Shown: piece by piece, positions 56,559 through 64,000 of the stretch
How the letters are laid out: every line of letters begins with the position of its first letter
Numbering within the stretch: position 1 is the stretch's first letter
Assembly: GCF_002812985.1 (NCBI RefSeq)
Contig: NZ_PGCP01000010.1
Coordinates: forward strand, 62,001-126,000
Length of the DNA: 64,000 bases
Direction: 5' to 3'
DNA from: Aeromonas lusitana
GTDB taxonomy: Bacteria; Pseudomonadota; Gammaproteobacteria; Enterobacterales; Aeromonadaceae
Notes under the pieces: model-generated
Databases searched by the model: none
The model's input: the letters and a program-made list of their open reading frames with translations, nothing else
Told to the model about the DNA's origin: nothing
Program-made: the position numbers and the translations under genes

Positions 56559-56758
56559 TTGCGGCTCCGGTTCATGTCCAGCTCCGCCAGCAGCGGGAAG
56601 CGCGCACGCAGGGCGGCCAGGTGTTCGTTGAGGGCTATGTCCTGGTAGGGAAGCTGGACATCGAATGTCTGCTGCACCATGGCCACGTCACTCACCACGC
56701 CCCCCTCGACTGGTACGCCGAAGGGGGTCAGCGGCATCTGTTGCTTGTCCGTCTTCAT
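56555..56758 (-). CDS. bcsR: Cellulose biosynthesis regulator BcsR
   Basis: A 67-residue protein beginning MKTDKQQMPLTPFGVPV, with the conserved C-terminal motif LRARFPLLAELD. It is the usual small partner at the head of bcsQ. Its stop overlaps the bcsQ ATG. BcsR helps dimerise BcsQ in the Bcs macrocomplex. Confidence 0.88.
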   Translation of the reverse strand: MKTDKQQMPLTPFGVPVEGGVVSDVAMVQQTFDVQLPYQDIALNEHLAALRARFPLLAELDMNRSRK

Positions 56759-56772
56759 CCCGATCTCCTGCG

Positions 56773-58425
56773 TTACTGGGGATAGGGGACCCAGTCCCCC
56801 TGTCCCAACTTGATGTGATACTTGTCCTGATACTCGATCACGATCGAACCCTGGTTTTCCGCCACGGACGGGGTCTCCGGCAGGTTGTCCAGCAGGGCGT
56901 TCCAGTCGATGGTGTCGCTATCGAACAGCTTGCCCCCCACCAGCCTGGAGGTCAGCTCCGAGATGGCCAGGAAGCTGCTGGGGGTGTCGATGTTGCGGGT
57001 CGCCTCGTGGGCCGCCTTGGTCCCGATCAGCGCGACACCGACCGGCACCTCTGTGATGCTGGGACTCGGGATGTCCCGCAGGCCGGCCATCTGCATCTTG
57101 TCCCCGGCGATCGCGGCGCCGTGCTCAGGCACCACCACCACGGCCACCTTGCGGCCGGATTTCTCCAGCGCGGTCAGGAAGCTGTCCAGCTGATCCAGCA
57201 TGGTCTGCAGCCGCGCCTTGTAGGGGGCTATCTGGCGGTTGGCCGCATAACGGTTGCCATCGTGCAGAGCAATGAGGTTGAAGAAAGTGACGTTGCGCGC
57301 CGCCTTGCTCTTCTCCCGCTCGCTCAGCCAGTGGCCAAGCACGTCCGAGGTCCGGTAGATGGGTTCCCCATCGAAGGAGGCGATATCATGGACCATCCCC
57401 TCCTTGCTCATGAGGGGCGTATTCAGGCCGGCATACAACTGCAGATCCTTGAGGTAGTTGCCGAAGGCGCCCGAGTGATCCATGGCAACCTGCTGCTCGA
57501 ATCCTAGCTGGGCCAGGTTGTCAAACAGCAGACACTGGCTCGGCGCCGTCACATAGAGCCCGGCGTGGCTGGGCTGCCCGCAACTGGCGCGTAGCAGGCG
57601 GATGGAGGCCGGGCCGCTGTAAGAGGTCGCCGAGTTGAAATGCTTGAACATGATGTCGAAGTGGCGCCAGACCGGGTGCTCCGTCAGGCCGCTCGCCTGC
57701 ACGTCGCTCCAGGCAAGGGAGCAGATGTTGATGATCAGCACATCGAACGGCGACGCCTGATCCGGCAGCTTGCTCGGGAACTGCACCAGACGATCCCGCT
57801 CCTCCCCGTAGAAATCGTCCAGGTAGGCGTTGAGGTTCTCATTGGTGGGGGGCGCACTCTGATCCAGCTGCTCCGTCATCGAGACCTTCTTCTCTGACGT
57901 CTCGGAGGCCGATGAACTGGCCTTGGGCGTGCTGACCGTCGCCACCTCAGTGGAGGCAAACGGGTTGCCCACCAGGGGCGAGAGCCACAGCCAGAGCAGG
58001 GTGAGCAGGATCCAGGGGGTGAAACGCAGCCACTGGGCCACGAACAGATAGAGGGTCAGCATGACGAAACCGGCGCCGACCATCTCCCAGTTGATGAAAC
58101 GACTGAGCAGTTCCAGCCAGTAATCCAGGGTGAAGGAGAAGACCTGGCTACCCTGAGCCCGGATGCTCTCTATGCCGGGCAACCAGGTATCGTGATAGAA
58201 GATCCCGACCCCGATTGGCAATGCCAGCCAGTGGCGCAATCGTCGTGCGCGCGCCCAGGGCAGAGGGAACAGCAGGGCCGCAGCGAAGACCAGGTTGATC
58301 AGGGGGTGGAAGTTGAGGTAGCCCGCCCACAGCAGGGCCAACTTGGCGAGAAAATAGATATTCCAGCCGCCCAGACCTTGCCAGTCCAGCCAGGGGGAAG
58401 AAGAACGAGAGACGTTTCGAGTCAT
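56773..58425 (-). CDS. bcsG: Cellulose phosphoethanolamine transferase BcsG
   Basis: A 550-residue inner-membrane protein with four or five N-terminal membrane helices (about 20-165) and a periplasmic alkaline-phosphatase-fold domain. The nucleophile Ser region is SATSYSGPASIRLLRASCGQ, and VVVPEHGAAIAGDKMQMAGL carries metal ligands. It adds phosphoethanolamine to cellulose. It leads the bcs operon here, and neither bcsE nor bcsF is found. Confidence 0.92.
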   Translation of the reverse strand: MTRNVSRSSSPWLDWQGLGGWNIYFLAKLALLWAGYLNFHPLINLVFAAALLFPLPWARARRLRHWLALPIGVGIFYHDTWLPGIESIRAQGSQVFSFTLDYWLELLSRFINWEMVGAGFVMLTLYLFVAQWLRFTPWILLTLLWLWLSPLVGNPFASTEVATVSTPKASSSASETSEKKVSMTEQLDQSAPPTNENLNAYLDDFYGEERDRLVQFPSKLPDQASPFDVLIINICSLAWSDVQASGLTEHPVWRHFDIMFKHFNSATSYSGPASIRLLRASCGQPSHAGLYVTAPSQCLLFDNLAQLGFEQQVAMDHSGAFGNYLKDLQLYAGLNTPLMSKEGMVHDIASFDGEPIYRTSDVLGHWLSEREKSKAARNVTFFNLIALHDGNRYAANRQIAPYKARLQTMLDQLDSFLTALEKSGRKVAVVVVPEHGAAIAGDKMQMAGLRDIPSPSITEVPVGVALIGTKAAHEATRNIDTPSSFLAISELTSRLVGGKLFDSDTIDWNALLDNLPETPSVAENQGSIVIEYQDKYHIKLGQGDWVPYPQ

Positions 58426-58831
58426 CGGCGATGGGTCACCTGTTATTGGCAGACCCGGATGAGGGGCCAGAGCACACTGCGTTCATTACTAAGTAAATAC
58501 TTAGTTTATTATGCAACTAATTGGCCAGCTCAAGTGAACCCCGATCTTGCGCCTGGCTCGGGAAGGAGTCGGCCAAAGTAAAGCCCCATATGCACCCCGA
58601 TATTATCCAAGTGACGCCTTAAAGCCCATCCCCAAGCCCTTAAAAGAATAGATATATTTTGTATATAACTGTGAGCTGGCGCTTGTTCACGAGTTTCCGG
58701 GGCGACTCGCTACGACAACAGCTGTCACCAGGCGCCGGGTCGAACAGCTTGAGGCAAGGTCTGGATTACGCCATGATATCGACCCCGGCCCGTGGCCGGC
58801 TGGATTGGACAGTTAACTTCAAGGACCCCCC
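58426..58831. other. Divergent intergenic region bcsG/tyrB
   Basis: A 406-base gap that should carry both promoters. Noted elements are the 18-base palindrome described separately and an AT-rich tract (AGATATATTTTGTATATAAC, 58649-58668) that could be a promoter for tyrB. I find no convincing TyrR box and no gene. A 71-codon ORF here overlaps tyrB out of frame and was not called. Confidence 0.5.
58488..58505. promoter_or_regulatory. 18-base perfect palindrome upstream of bcsG
   Basis: ACTAAGTA-AA-TACTTAGT is a perfect 8-2-8 inverted repeat, 63-80 bases upstream of the bcsG start. It is a likely operator for the cellulose operon. The pattern is like TetR- or LysR-type sites, but no regulator can be named. 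Confidence 0.5.
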
Positions 58832-60028
58832 ATGTTTGAACACGTCGATGCCTATGCTGGCGACCCCATACTGACGCTAGTCGAGACCTTCCACAAAGAC
58901 ACCCGCGAACAGAAGGTGAACCTGGGGATCGGCCTCTATTACGATGAGCAGGGTCGCATTCCCCTGCTGGCCTCGGTACAGCAGGCCGAAGCCGCCCGTG
59001 CCGCCGCCCCGGCGCCGCGCCCCTATCAGCCGATGGAAGGGGCCGCCAACTACCGCACCGCAGTGCAACACCTGCTGTTTGGTGCCGAGCATGCCGCGGT
59101 CAAGGCCGGTCGCATCGCCACCATCCAGACCATTGGGGGCTCGGGCGCATTGAAGATAGGCGCCGATCTGCTCAAGCGCTACTTCCCGACCTCCGAGGTC
59201 TGGGTCAGCAATCCGACCTGGGACAACCACAAGGCCATGTTCGAGGGCGCCGGCATCAAGGTGCACGACTACCCCTACTACGACGCGGCCACCGGCGGCG
59301 TCCAGTTCGATGCCATGATCGCCTGCCTGAGTGCCCTGCCGGCCAAGAGCATAGTGTTGCTGCACCCCTGCTGCCACAACCCGACCGGGGTGGATCTCTC
59401 CCGCGCCCAGTGGGATCAGGTCATCACCCTCGTGGTCGAGAAGCACCTCATCCCCTTCATGGACATCGCCTATCAGGGCTTCGGTGACGGTCTGGAAGAG
59501 GATGCCTACGCCATCCGCGCCATGGTCGATGCCGGCGTCAGCTTCTTCGTCAGCAACTCCTTCTCCAAGAACCTCTCCTTCTACGGCGAGCGCTGCGGCG
59601 GCCTGTCGGTCATCTGCCAGGACGCGGAAGAGGCGGGCCGGGTGCTGGGTCAGATGAAGGCGACCGTGCGTCGCAACTATTCCAGCCCCCCCACCCATGG
59701 CGGTCAGATCACCGCGGCCGTGATGAACGACGCCAGCCTGCACGCCCTCTGGGTCGGTGAAGTGACCGAGATGCGCGTGCGCATCAAGGCCATGCGCCAG
59801 AAGCTGTTCGAGGTGCTGAGCGCCAAGGTGCCGGGTCGCGATTTCAGCTACTTCGTCAGCCAGCGCGGCATGTTCAGCTACACCGGTTTCACCCCGGAGC
59901 AGGTGGACAGACTGCGGGAAGAGTTTGCCGTCTACCTGGTGCGCTCCGGTCGCATGTGCGTGGCGGGCCTCAACAGTCGCAACGTCGACTACGTGGCCGA
60001 CGCCATGGCCGCCGTGCTCAAGGGCTAA
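58832..60028 (+). CDS. tyrB: Aromatic-amino-acid aminotransferase
   Basis: A PLP-dependent class I transaminase of 398 residues that makes tyrosine and phenylalanine and can also act on aspartate or leucine precursors. The start [18 protein letters not shown] matches TyrB rather than AspC. The PLP lysine is K246 in [29 protein letters not shown] holds the conserved Asn/Pro cofactor-binding segment. AAGGA lies 7 bases before ATG. Confidence 0.92.
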   Translation: MFEHVDAYAGDPILTLVETFHKDTREQKVNLGIGLYYDEQGRIPLLASVQQAEAARAAAPAPRPYQPMEGAANYRTAVQHLLFGAEHAAVKAGRIATIQTIGGSGALKIGADLLKRYFPTSEVWVSNPTWDNHKAMFEGAGIKVHDYPYYDAATGGVQFDAMIACLSALPAKSIVLLHPCCHNPTGVDLSRAQWDQVITLVVEKHLIPFMDIAYQGFGDGLEEDAYAIRAMVDAGVSFFVSNSFSKNLSFYGERCGGLSVICQDAEEAGRVLGQMKATVRRNYSSPPTHGGQITAAVMNDASLHALWVGEVTEMRVRIKAMRQKLFEVLSAKVPGRDFSYFVSQRGMFSYTGFTPEQVDRLREEFAVYLVRSGRMCVAGLNSRNVDYVADAMAAVLKG

Positions 60029-60034
60029 GCCCCA

Positions 60035-60060
60035 AGCCCCGCTTCGGCGGGGCTTTTTGT
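60035..60060 (+). terminator. Terminator after tyrB
   Basis: An 8-bp stem AGCCCCGC/GCGGGGCT with the stable TTCG tetraloop, followed by TTTTTG. It lies 6 bases after the stop. Confidence 0.9.
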
Positions 60061-60090
60061 TTCCCCTTCCCGCTTTTACCAGGAGCCGCT

Positions 60091-61020
60091 ATGGATCTGA
60101 TTGCCCTCTCCCGCCTGGGCGGACGCCATCTGGTCACCCTGCACCTGCTGCTGGACAGTCAGAGCGTCACCCGAAGCGCCGAGCGCCTCTGCACCACCCC
60201 CTCCTCCGTCAGCAAGACTCTTAACCAACTGCGGGAACTGCTCGGGGATCAGCTGCTCTACCGCCAGGGCAACCAGTTGCTGCTCACGCCGTTTGCCGAG
60301 CGGCTCGGCCCCAGCCTGCACCGCTTGCTGCGCGAGTTGAACGGCCTCGCCAGCCAGGAGGGATTCAACCCCGCCAGCTGGCAGGGGCAACTGAACATAG
60401 CGCTGCGCGAGAGCGGCATGGTCTGGCCCATGGGGCCCATTCTGGGTCGCTTGATGAAGGAGGTACCGGGGATGACGCCCGTCATTTGGAACAAGGATGA
60501 GCAGGCGTTGGCGCGACTGGCGGCGGGCAAGCTCGACTTCGTGATCCTGCCCCACGATCAGAGCCAGCCCCTGCCAAGCCATCCTGGCCTAGTGTGGGAG
60601 CCCCTGCGCGAAGACAGGCTGATCTGCCTGCTGCGATCGGATCACCCGGCCCTCTCGCGAGACTGGGATCTGGATGCTTACCTGAGCTGGCGCCACATCG
60701 CCATTCGCGACACCGAGCTCGCCAACCCCTTCTTCGAGCAGAGCCTGGCCCAATTGCAGGTACGCCGTCAGATAGGCGCCACGTTGCCGGACTTTGGCAG
60801 CGCGGCGGCCCTGCTACGCCAGAGCGATCTGATCCTCACCGCCATCGAAGGTTGGGCGAATCAGGCCGATCTGCCGGGACTGGTGCGACTGGCGGCCCCC
60901 TTTGACTATGGCGCCGTGACCCACAGCCTGGTGTGGTACGGCCCCACGGAGGAAGAGCCCGCCCTGCGCTGGTTCCGTCAACGGATCCTGCAACTGGGAC
61001 GGGTTATGGCTCAAGGCTGA
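60091..61020 (+). CDS. LysR-family transcriptional regulator
   Basis: A 309-residue LysR regulator. The N-terminal winged helix reads LLDSQSVTRSAERLCTTPSS and SKTLNQLRELLGDQLLYRQG, and a C-terminal effector domain follows (about 90-309). AGGAG lies 5 bases before the chosen ATG; a longer in-frame extension was trimmed. It follows tyrB on the same strand but is separated by a strong terminator, so a link to aromatic metabolism is only positional. Confidence 0.88.
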   Translation: MDLIALSRLGGRHLVTLHLLLDSQSVTRSAERLCTTPSSVSKTLNQLRELLGDQLLYRQGNQLLLTPFAERLGPSLHRLLRELNGLASQEGFNPASWQGQLNIALRESGMVWPMGPILGRLMKEVPGMTPVIWNKDEQALARLAAGKLDFVILPHDQSQPLPSHPGLVWEPLREDRLICLLRSDHPALSRDWDLDAYLSWRHIAIRDTELANPFFEQSLAQLQVRRQIGATLPDFGSAAALLRQSDLILTAIEGWANQADLPGLVRLAAPFDYGAVTHSLVWYGPTEEEPALRWFRQRILQLGRVMAQG

Positions 61021-61032
61021 GCCAGAGCAGGC

Positions 61033-61356
61033 TCAGGGCTTCTTGGTGTAGATGGGACCGGGGAAGGAGGCGACGTTGCTGCCGAGCTCTGTGATGCGGG
61101 CCGCCCCCTGCTTGCGCACCTGATCGATACGCAGCACCTGATGCATGGGGATCAGGGTGCGGTTGACGTCGGCAAACTCGCTCTTGAGCTTCTCGTGACT
61201 GGGATCGACGATGAGCGCCGTGTGGTTGTCCCAGACGAAGTTCGCTATTTCGATGAAGCCGAACAACTGCCCCTGATTGACCTCCCGGACGTAGACTTCG
61301 TAACGCTCGCTGTGACAAATGAACTGCACTCGGTATAAGGCGTTGGCTTCACTCAT
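61033..61356 (-). CDS. DUF1820 family protein
   Basis: A 107-residue small protein of the DUF1820 family, function unknown. The conserved stretches are YEVYVREVNQGQLFGFIEI, ALIVDPSHEKLKSEF and LIPMHQVLRIDQV. It resembles a small beta-barrel with an added helix. No signal peptide. Convergent with the LysR gene. Confidence 0.85.
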   Translation of the reverse strand: MSEANALYRVQFICHSERYEVYVREVNQGQLFGFIEIANFVWDNHTALIVDPSHEKLKSEFADVNRTLIPMHQVLRIDQVRKQGAARITELGSNVASFPGPIYTKKP

Positions 61357-61470
61357 GGCTGTCTGTTGATGGTGGACGGTTTTCCCATTCTAGCCGCCAC
61401 TTCGCGCACACCAAATAGACAGACATCACAGTTGCGTCATATCGAGTCTCAGAGCTGCCCATCCCCAGGC

Positions 61471-62364
61471 TCAGACCAGGGCGGGCAATGCAATCGGGCC
61501 AAACCCCTTGGCAATCAGGGCCTTGGCCAATCGCTGCAACTCCTCCATGCCCGCCTCCTGCCAGCTCAGCGCCCCCCCGCGCACCCCGTGATGGCGAAAC
61601 CCGTTGAGACGGATGGAAATGGGGCCCAGGCTCTGCAGGAAAGCGCAAAGCCCTGCGTCCAGCCTCCCCCCCTCATCGACGAAATCCGTCCTGCCCGGCA
61701 CCTGCAGCAGGCGCAGCTCGGCCAGCTTGCCGCACCGTGCCAGCAGTTGCAGGGAGGCCAGCACCCGCTCGCGATCGTAGCCGGTGAGCGCGCGGTGCAC
61801 CTCGTCCCGCCACCCCTTGAGATCCAGCATGGCGCCATCCAGCACAGGCAGCAGCCGCTGCCAGCCCGCCAATGACAGGGAGCCGTTGCTGTCGAGCAGA
61901 CAGCTCAACCGAACCAGTTCCGGGTCTGCCTTGATGAGGGTGAACAGGGCGACCACGAACGGCAGTTGGGTGGTCGCCTCGCCGCCGGAGACGGTGACGC
62001 CGCTCAGCAGCGGGCCGTAGCGGCGCAGCTCTGCCAATACCTCGGCCACCGACATGACCCGGGTCTTGGGGCTGGCCTGGCGCGGGCAGCCGTCGGTGCA
62101 GCGATCGCAATGGGTACAGAGCGCCCCTTGCCAGCTCACCCGCCCCTCCGCCATCGTCAGGGCGCCGCTCGGACAATCGGCCACGCAGTCGCCGCAGTGA
62201 TCGCACAACCCTATGGTGTGTGGATTGTGGCAACCGGGGCAGTGAAAGTTGCACCCCTGCAGGAAAATAACCAGACGATTACCCGGTCCATCCACGCAAG
62301 AGAAGGGCAATATTCTGCTGACGACGGCGGTGCGCGCCAGCAGTCGGCTCTGGTCAGCACTCAC
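61471..62364 (-). CDS. yjjW: YjjW family glycyl-radical enzyme activase
   Basis: A radical-SAM activase of 297 residues that installs the glycyl radical in YjjI. The SAM cluster motif C-x3-C-x2-C is FLQGCNFHCPGCHNP near residue 35. Two ferredoxin-type [4Fe-4S] sites follow (CDHCGDCVADCP and CTHCDRCTDGCP), and TVSGGEATTQ is the GGE motif. It overlaps the yjjI stop by 11 bases, so the two are translated together. Its action requires anaerobic conditions. Confidence 0.93.
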   Translation of the reverse strand: MSADQSRLLARTAVVSRILPFSCVDGPGNRLVIFLQGCNFHCPGCHNPHTIGLCDHCGDCVADCPSGALTMAEGRVSWQGALCTHCDRCTDGCPRQASPKTRVMSVAEVLAELRRYGPLLSGVTVSGGEATTQLPFVVALFTLIKADPELVRLSCLLDSNGSLSLAGWQRLLPVLDGAMLDLKGWRDEVHRALTGYDRERVLASLQLLARCGKLAELRLLQVPGRTDFVDEGGRLDAGLCAFLQSLGPISIRLNGFRHHGVRGGALSWQEAGMEELQRLAKALIAKGFGPIALPALV

Positions 62365-63880
62365 TCAGGCAGCTCTCGAGGGCCACCACCCGAGGAGAGC
62401 GCTGGCGAATGCCGGTCAGCTCGCTCGCCTCGGCGCCGAGGCAGGTGGTCTGCAGGCGCGAGCCCTCGGCCGCGAAGCGGGCCACGTCGCTCTTGCGGAT
62501 CATGTAGCCGGTAACCCGCACCAGATCGCTGTCCCCTACGTTGGCGCTGAACTCCCGCATGCCGAGGGCGAAGGCCCCCTTGCACAGTTGCAGCAGGGCC
62601 TGAGGGTTCTGACGTATGGTGGGATCCAGGGTCAGGATCTCGCTGATACCTGAGCCATAGAAGCCGTGGTGCGGCGCCAGCGCCAGCACGTGGCTGGCGG
62701 GATCCGGCTCCTCGCCGTAAGGGATGCGCACCCCGGGTGTCACGCCCCTGTCCACGCTGAGGCCCCCCTGGGCATGGAGCAGGGCTCGCCCGTTCCAGGC
62801 GTGAAGCTGAGGTCTGCTGGTCACATAACCGGAGAGCTGTGCCGAGATGCGATAGCCGAGCCGGTTTGCCTCTTGGTCGCGGCCGTAACGCTCTGGCCGA
62901 TTTTCCTTCTCCATCAAGCTATTGACCGCCTCCGCCATGCCATAGATGCCGAACATGGGCACGAAGCGCGCCTCCTCGATCAGCCCCTCCTGCACCAGGA
63001 AGCTGTCAAAGAAGCCGGACTCCAAATGCAGGAAGCGGGCGCGGGCCTCGATGAGCAATGAGGCCTGCTCGCAATAGTGGGGCAGCCATTTCTCCAGGAA
63101 GTCGTCGATGCCGGCGCTCTGCTCGGCCACCTTCTTGAGGGAGATGCGCACCAGGGTATTGGCGCCGCCCCCCAGCGGCAGGGCGTTATAACAGCTGACG
63201 ATGCCAAAACCGCGGGTATCGAAGGTGTCCCTGTGCAGGGGGTAGTTGACGATATGGGGTTTGCCGCACTGGGCGATATTTTGTACCGCCTGCATCAGCA
63301 GGGAGTCCGGACTCTGGGCGGGGTCGTGGAACAGGCTGAGGTTTGGCGCCACCTGCTTGAGCTCGCCATCGATGCGCAGGATCAGCCGGCAGACCCGGTT
63401 GTCATCCGGCCCGATGTTGACGTGCATGAAGGCGTCCGGCAGCACCCTGTCCAGGTAGATCCAGAAGCGCCGCAACTTGCCATAGAGGGTCTCGTCGTCC
63501 AGCGCTCCGACGAAGGGCAGCAGTAATTGATCCAGCAGCCCCAGCCAGACCGGCATGCCGGTCACAGAGGGCACGTGATGATAGAGGATGCGCAGGGCAT
63601 CCAGGGCCTCATCGAAATCCTTTGGCGGTGCCAGCTCCAGCCAGGCCGAGCCCTGGCTCAGGAATCTCTGGTAATCCGGCAGCACGTAGCGCGGCTTGTA
63701 GGGGGCATGCCCCTCGAACATGTCGCACAGCACCCCTTCTGCCATGGCATCTGAGACGCTGGCGGGGAGATCCGGGTAAGGCAGGGCATTCTCGGCGGCA
63801 AGCGCCAGGGCGTGGCTCTTCTGGGTCGGTGAGAGCAGAGGGTCGCGCACTATGCGCTGACAGGTGGCGGTGAGAGACAT
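62354..63880 (-). CDS. yjjI: YjjI family glycyl-radical enzyme
   Basis: A 508-residue glycyl-radical enzyme of unknown reaction (DUF3029/YjjI). The radical glycine is in LVRVTGYMIRKSDVARF about 40 residues from the C-terminus. A candidate thiyl cysteine is in FGIVSCYNALPLGGG near residue 237. It is shorter than pyruvate formate-lyase and lacks its CC pair. It is activated by the adjacent YjjW. Confidence 0.92.
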   Translation of the reverse strand: MSLTATCQRIVRDPLLSPTQKSHALALAAENALPYPDLPASVSDAMAEGVLCDMFEGHAPYKPRYVLPDYQRFLSQGSAWLELAPPKDFDEALDALRILYHHVPSVTGMPVWLGLLDQLLLPFVGALDDETLYGKLRRFWIYLDRVLPDAFMHVNIGPDDNRVCRLILRIDGELKQVAPNLSLFHDPAQSPDSLLMQAVQNIAQCGKPHIVNYPLHRDTFDTRGFGIVSCYNALPLGGGANTLVRISLKKVAEQSAGIDDFLEKWLPHYCEQASLLIEARARFLHLESGFFDSFLVQEGLIEEARFVPMFGIYGMAEAVNSLMEKENRPERYGRDQEANRLGYRISAQLSGYVTSRPQLHAWNGRALLHAQGGLSVDRGVTPGVRIPYGEEPDPASHVLALAPHHGFYGSGISEILTLDPTIRQNPQALLQLCKGAFALGMREFSANVGDSDLVRVTGYMIRKSDVARFAAEGSRLQTTCLGAEASELTGIRQRSPRVVALESCLSEC

Positions 63881-63953
63881 AACAGGCTCCTAAACGGATG
63901 ATGTCTAAATCCTCACATTTGAAAGGCCTTATTTGAAGTGACATTCACAACAC

Positions 63954-63980
63954 AGCGGATGTCGACAATAGACATCCGCT
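63954..63980. promoter_or_regulatory. Perfect inverted repeat upstream of yjjI
   Basis: AGCGGATGTC (63954-63963) and GACATCCGCT (63971-63980) form a 10-7-10 perfect inverted repeat about 75-100 bases upstream of the yjjI start. There is no T run, so it is more likely an operator than a terminator. Confidence 0.5.
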
Positions 63981-64000
63981 ATGCTGGATCACGGGCTATG

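Noticed and set aside
59956-60090. N-terminal extension of the LysR regulator
   Set aside because: It lies within the tyrB coding region and terminator; AGGAG before the ATG at 60091 fixes the start.

Overview
The window looks like a chromosome segment of a gammaproteobacterium, most likely an Aeromonas (inference). The base composition is GC-rich (about 60% by eye). The block ruvAB / cydABX-ybgE / ybgC-tolQRAB-pal-cpoB / Lys-Val tRNAs / nadA matches the gene order known from enteric bacteria and vibrios. Pullulanase, a secreted sphingomyelinase, a cellulose operon and glycyl-radical genes also fit a facultative, exoenzyme-secreting aquatic bacterium. There is no rRNA, phage, insertion sequence or CRISPR array. 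Nearly every gene is housekeeping or environmental core.

Layout: (1) 46-5646: central carbon and NAD genes, malQ(-), gapA-yeaD(+) and nadA(-). (2) 5840-6815: ten tRNAs in five Lys-Val pairs on the minus strand, with a stringent-type promoter and a terminator. (3) 6990-12627: the Tol-Pal envelope system, with an undescribed tandem triplication of the CpoB leader between pal and cpoB. (4) 12997-16131: cytochrome bd oxidase operon cydABX-ybgE, preceded by two perfect FNR boxes. (5) 16700-17020: a self-contained small transcription unit (canonical promoter, 25-codon ORF inside a long-range helix, strong terminator) that no known family explains to me. (6) 17101-18833: ruvAB with a LexA box. (7) 19189-30000: mixed genes including proS, a DnaQ-like exonuclease, an SDR, an outer-membrane protein, a PCu(A)C copper chaperone, an enoyl-CoA hydratase-like protein, a hexapeptide acetyltransferase, a ParB-like protein and an oligopeptide-binding protein. 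(8) 30010-37455: PAS-MCP receptor, sphingomyelinase overlapping a lipase-chaperone-like gene, PhoD-like phosphatase and DEAD-box helicase. (9) 37525-46545: tpx, zntA under a MerR-type promoter, pullulanase, and the divergent dmeF/dmeR metal efflux pair. (10) 46573-58425: cellulose operon bcsG-R-Q-A-B-Z-C on the minus strand, with bcsC broken by a one-base frameshift. (11) 58832-63880: tyrB, a LysR regulator, a DUF1820 protein, and the glycyl-radical pair yjjI/yjjW.

Several systems work together. The Tol-Pal genes link inner membrane, wall and outer membrane. The bd oxidase operon is placed for oxygen-responsive control. The bcs genes make, export and probably phosphoethanolamine-modify cellulose if bcsC is functional. 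zntA and dmeF form two separately sensed metal-efflux units.
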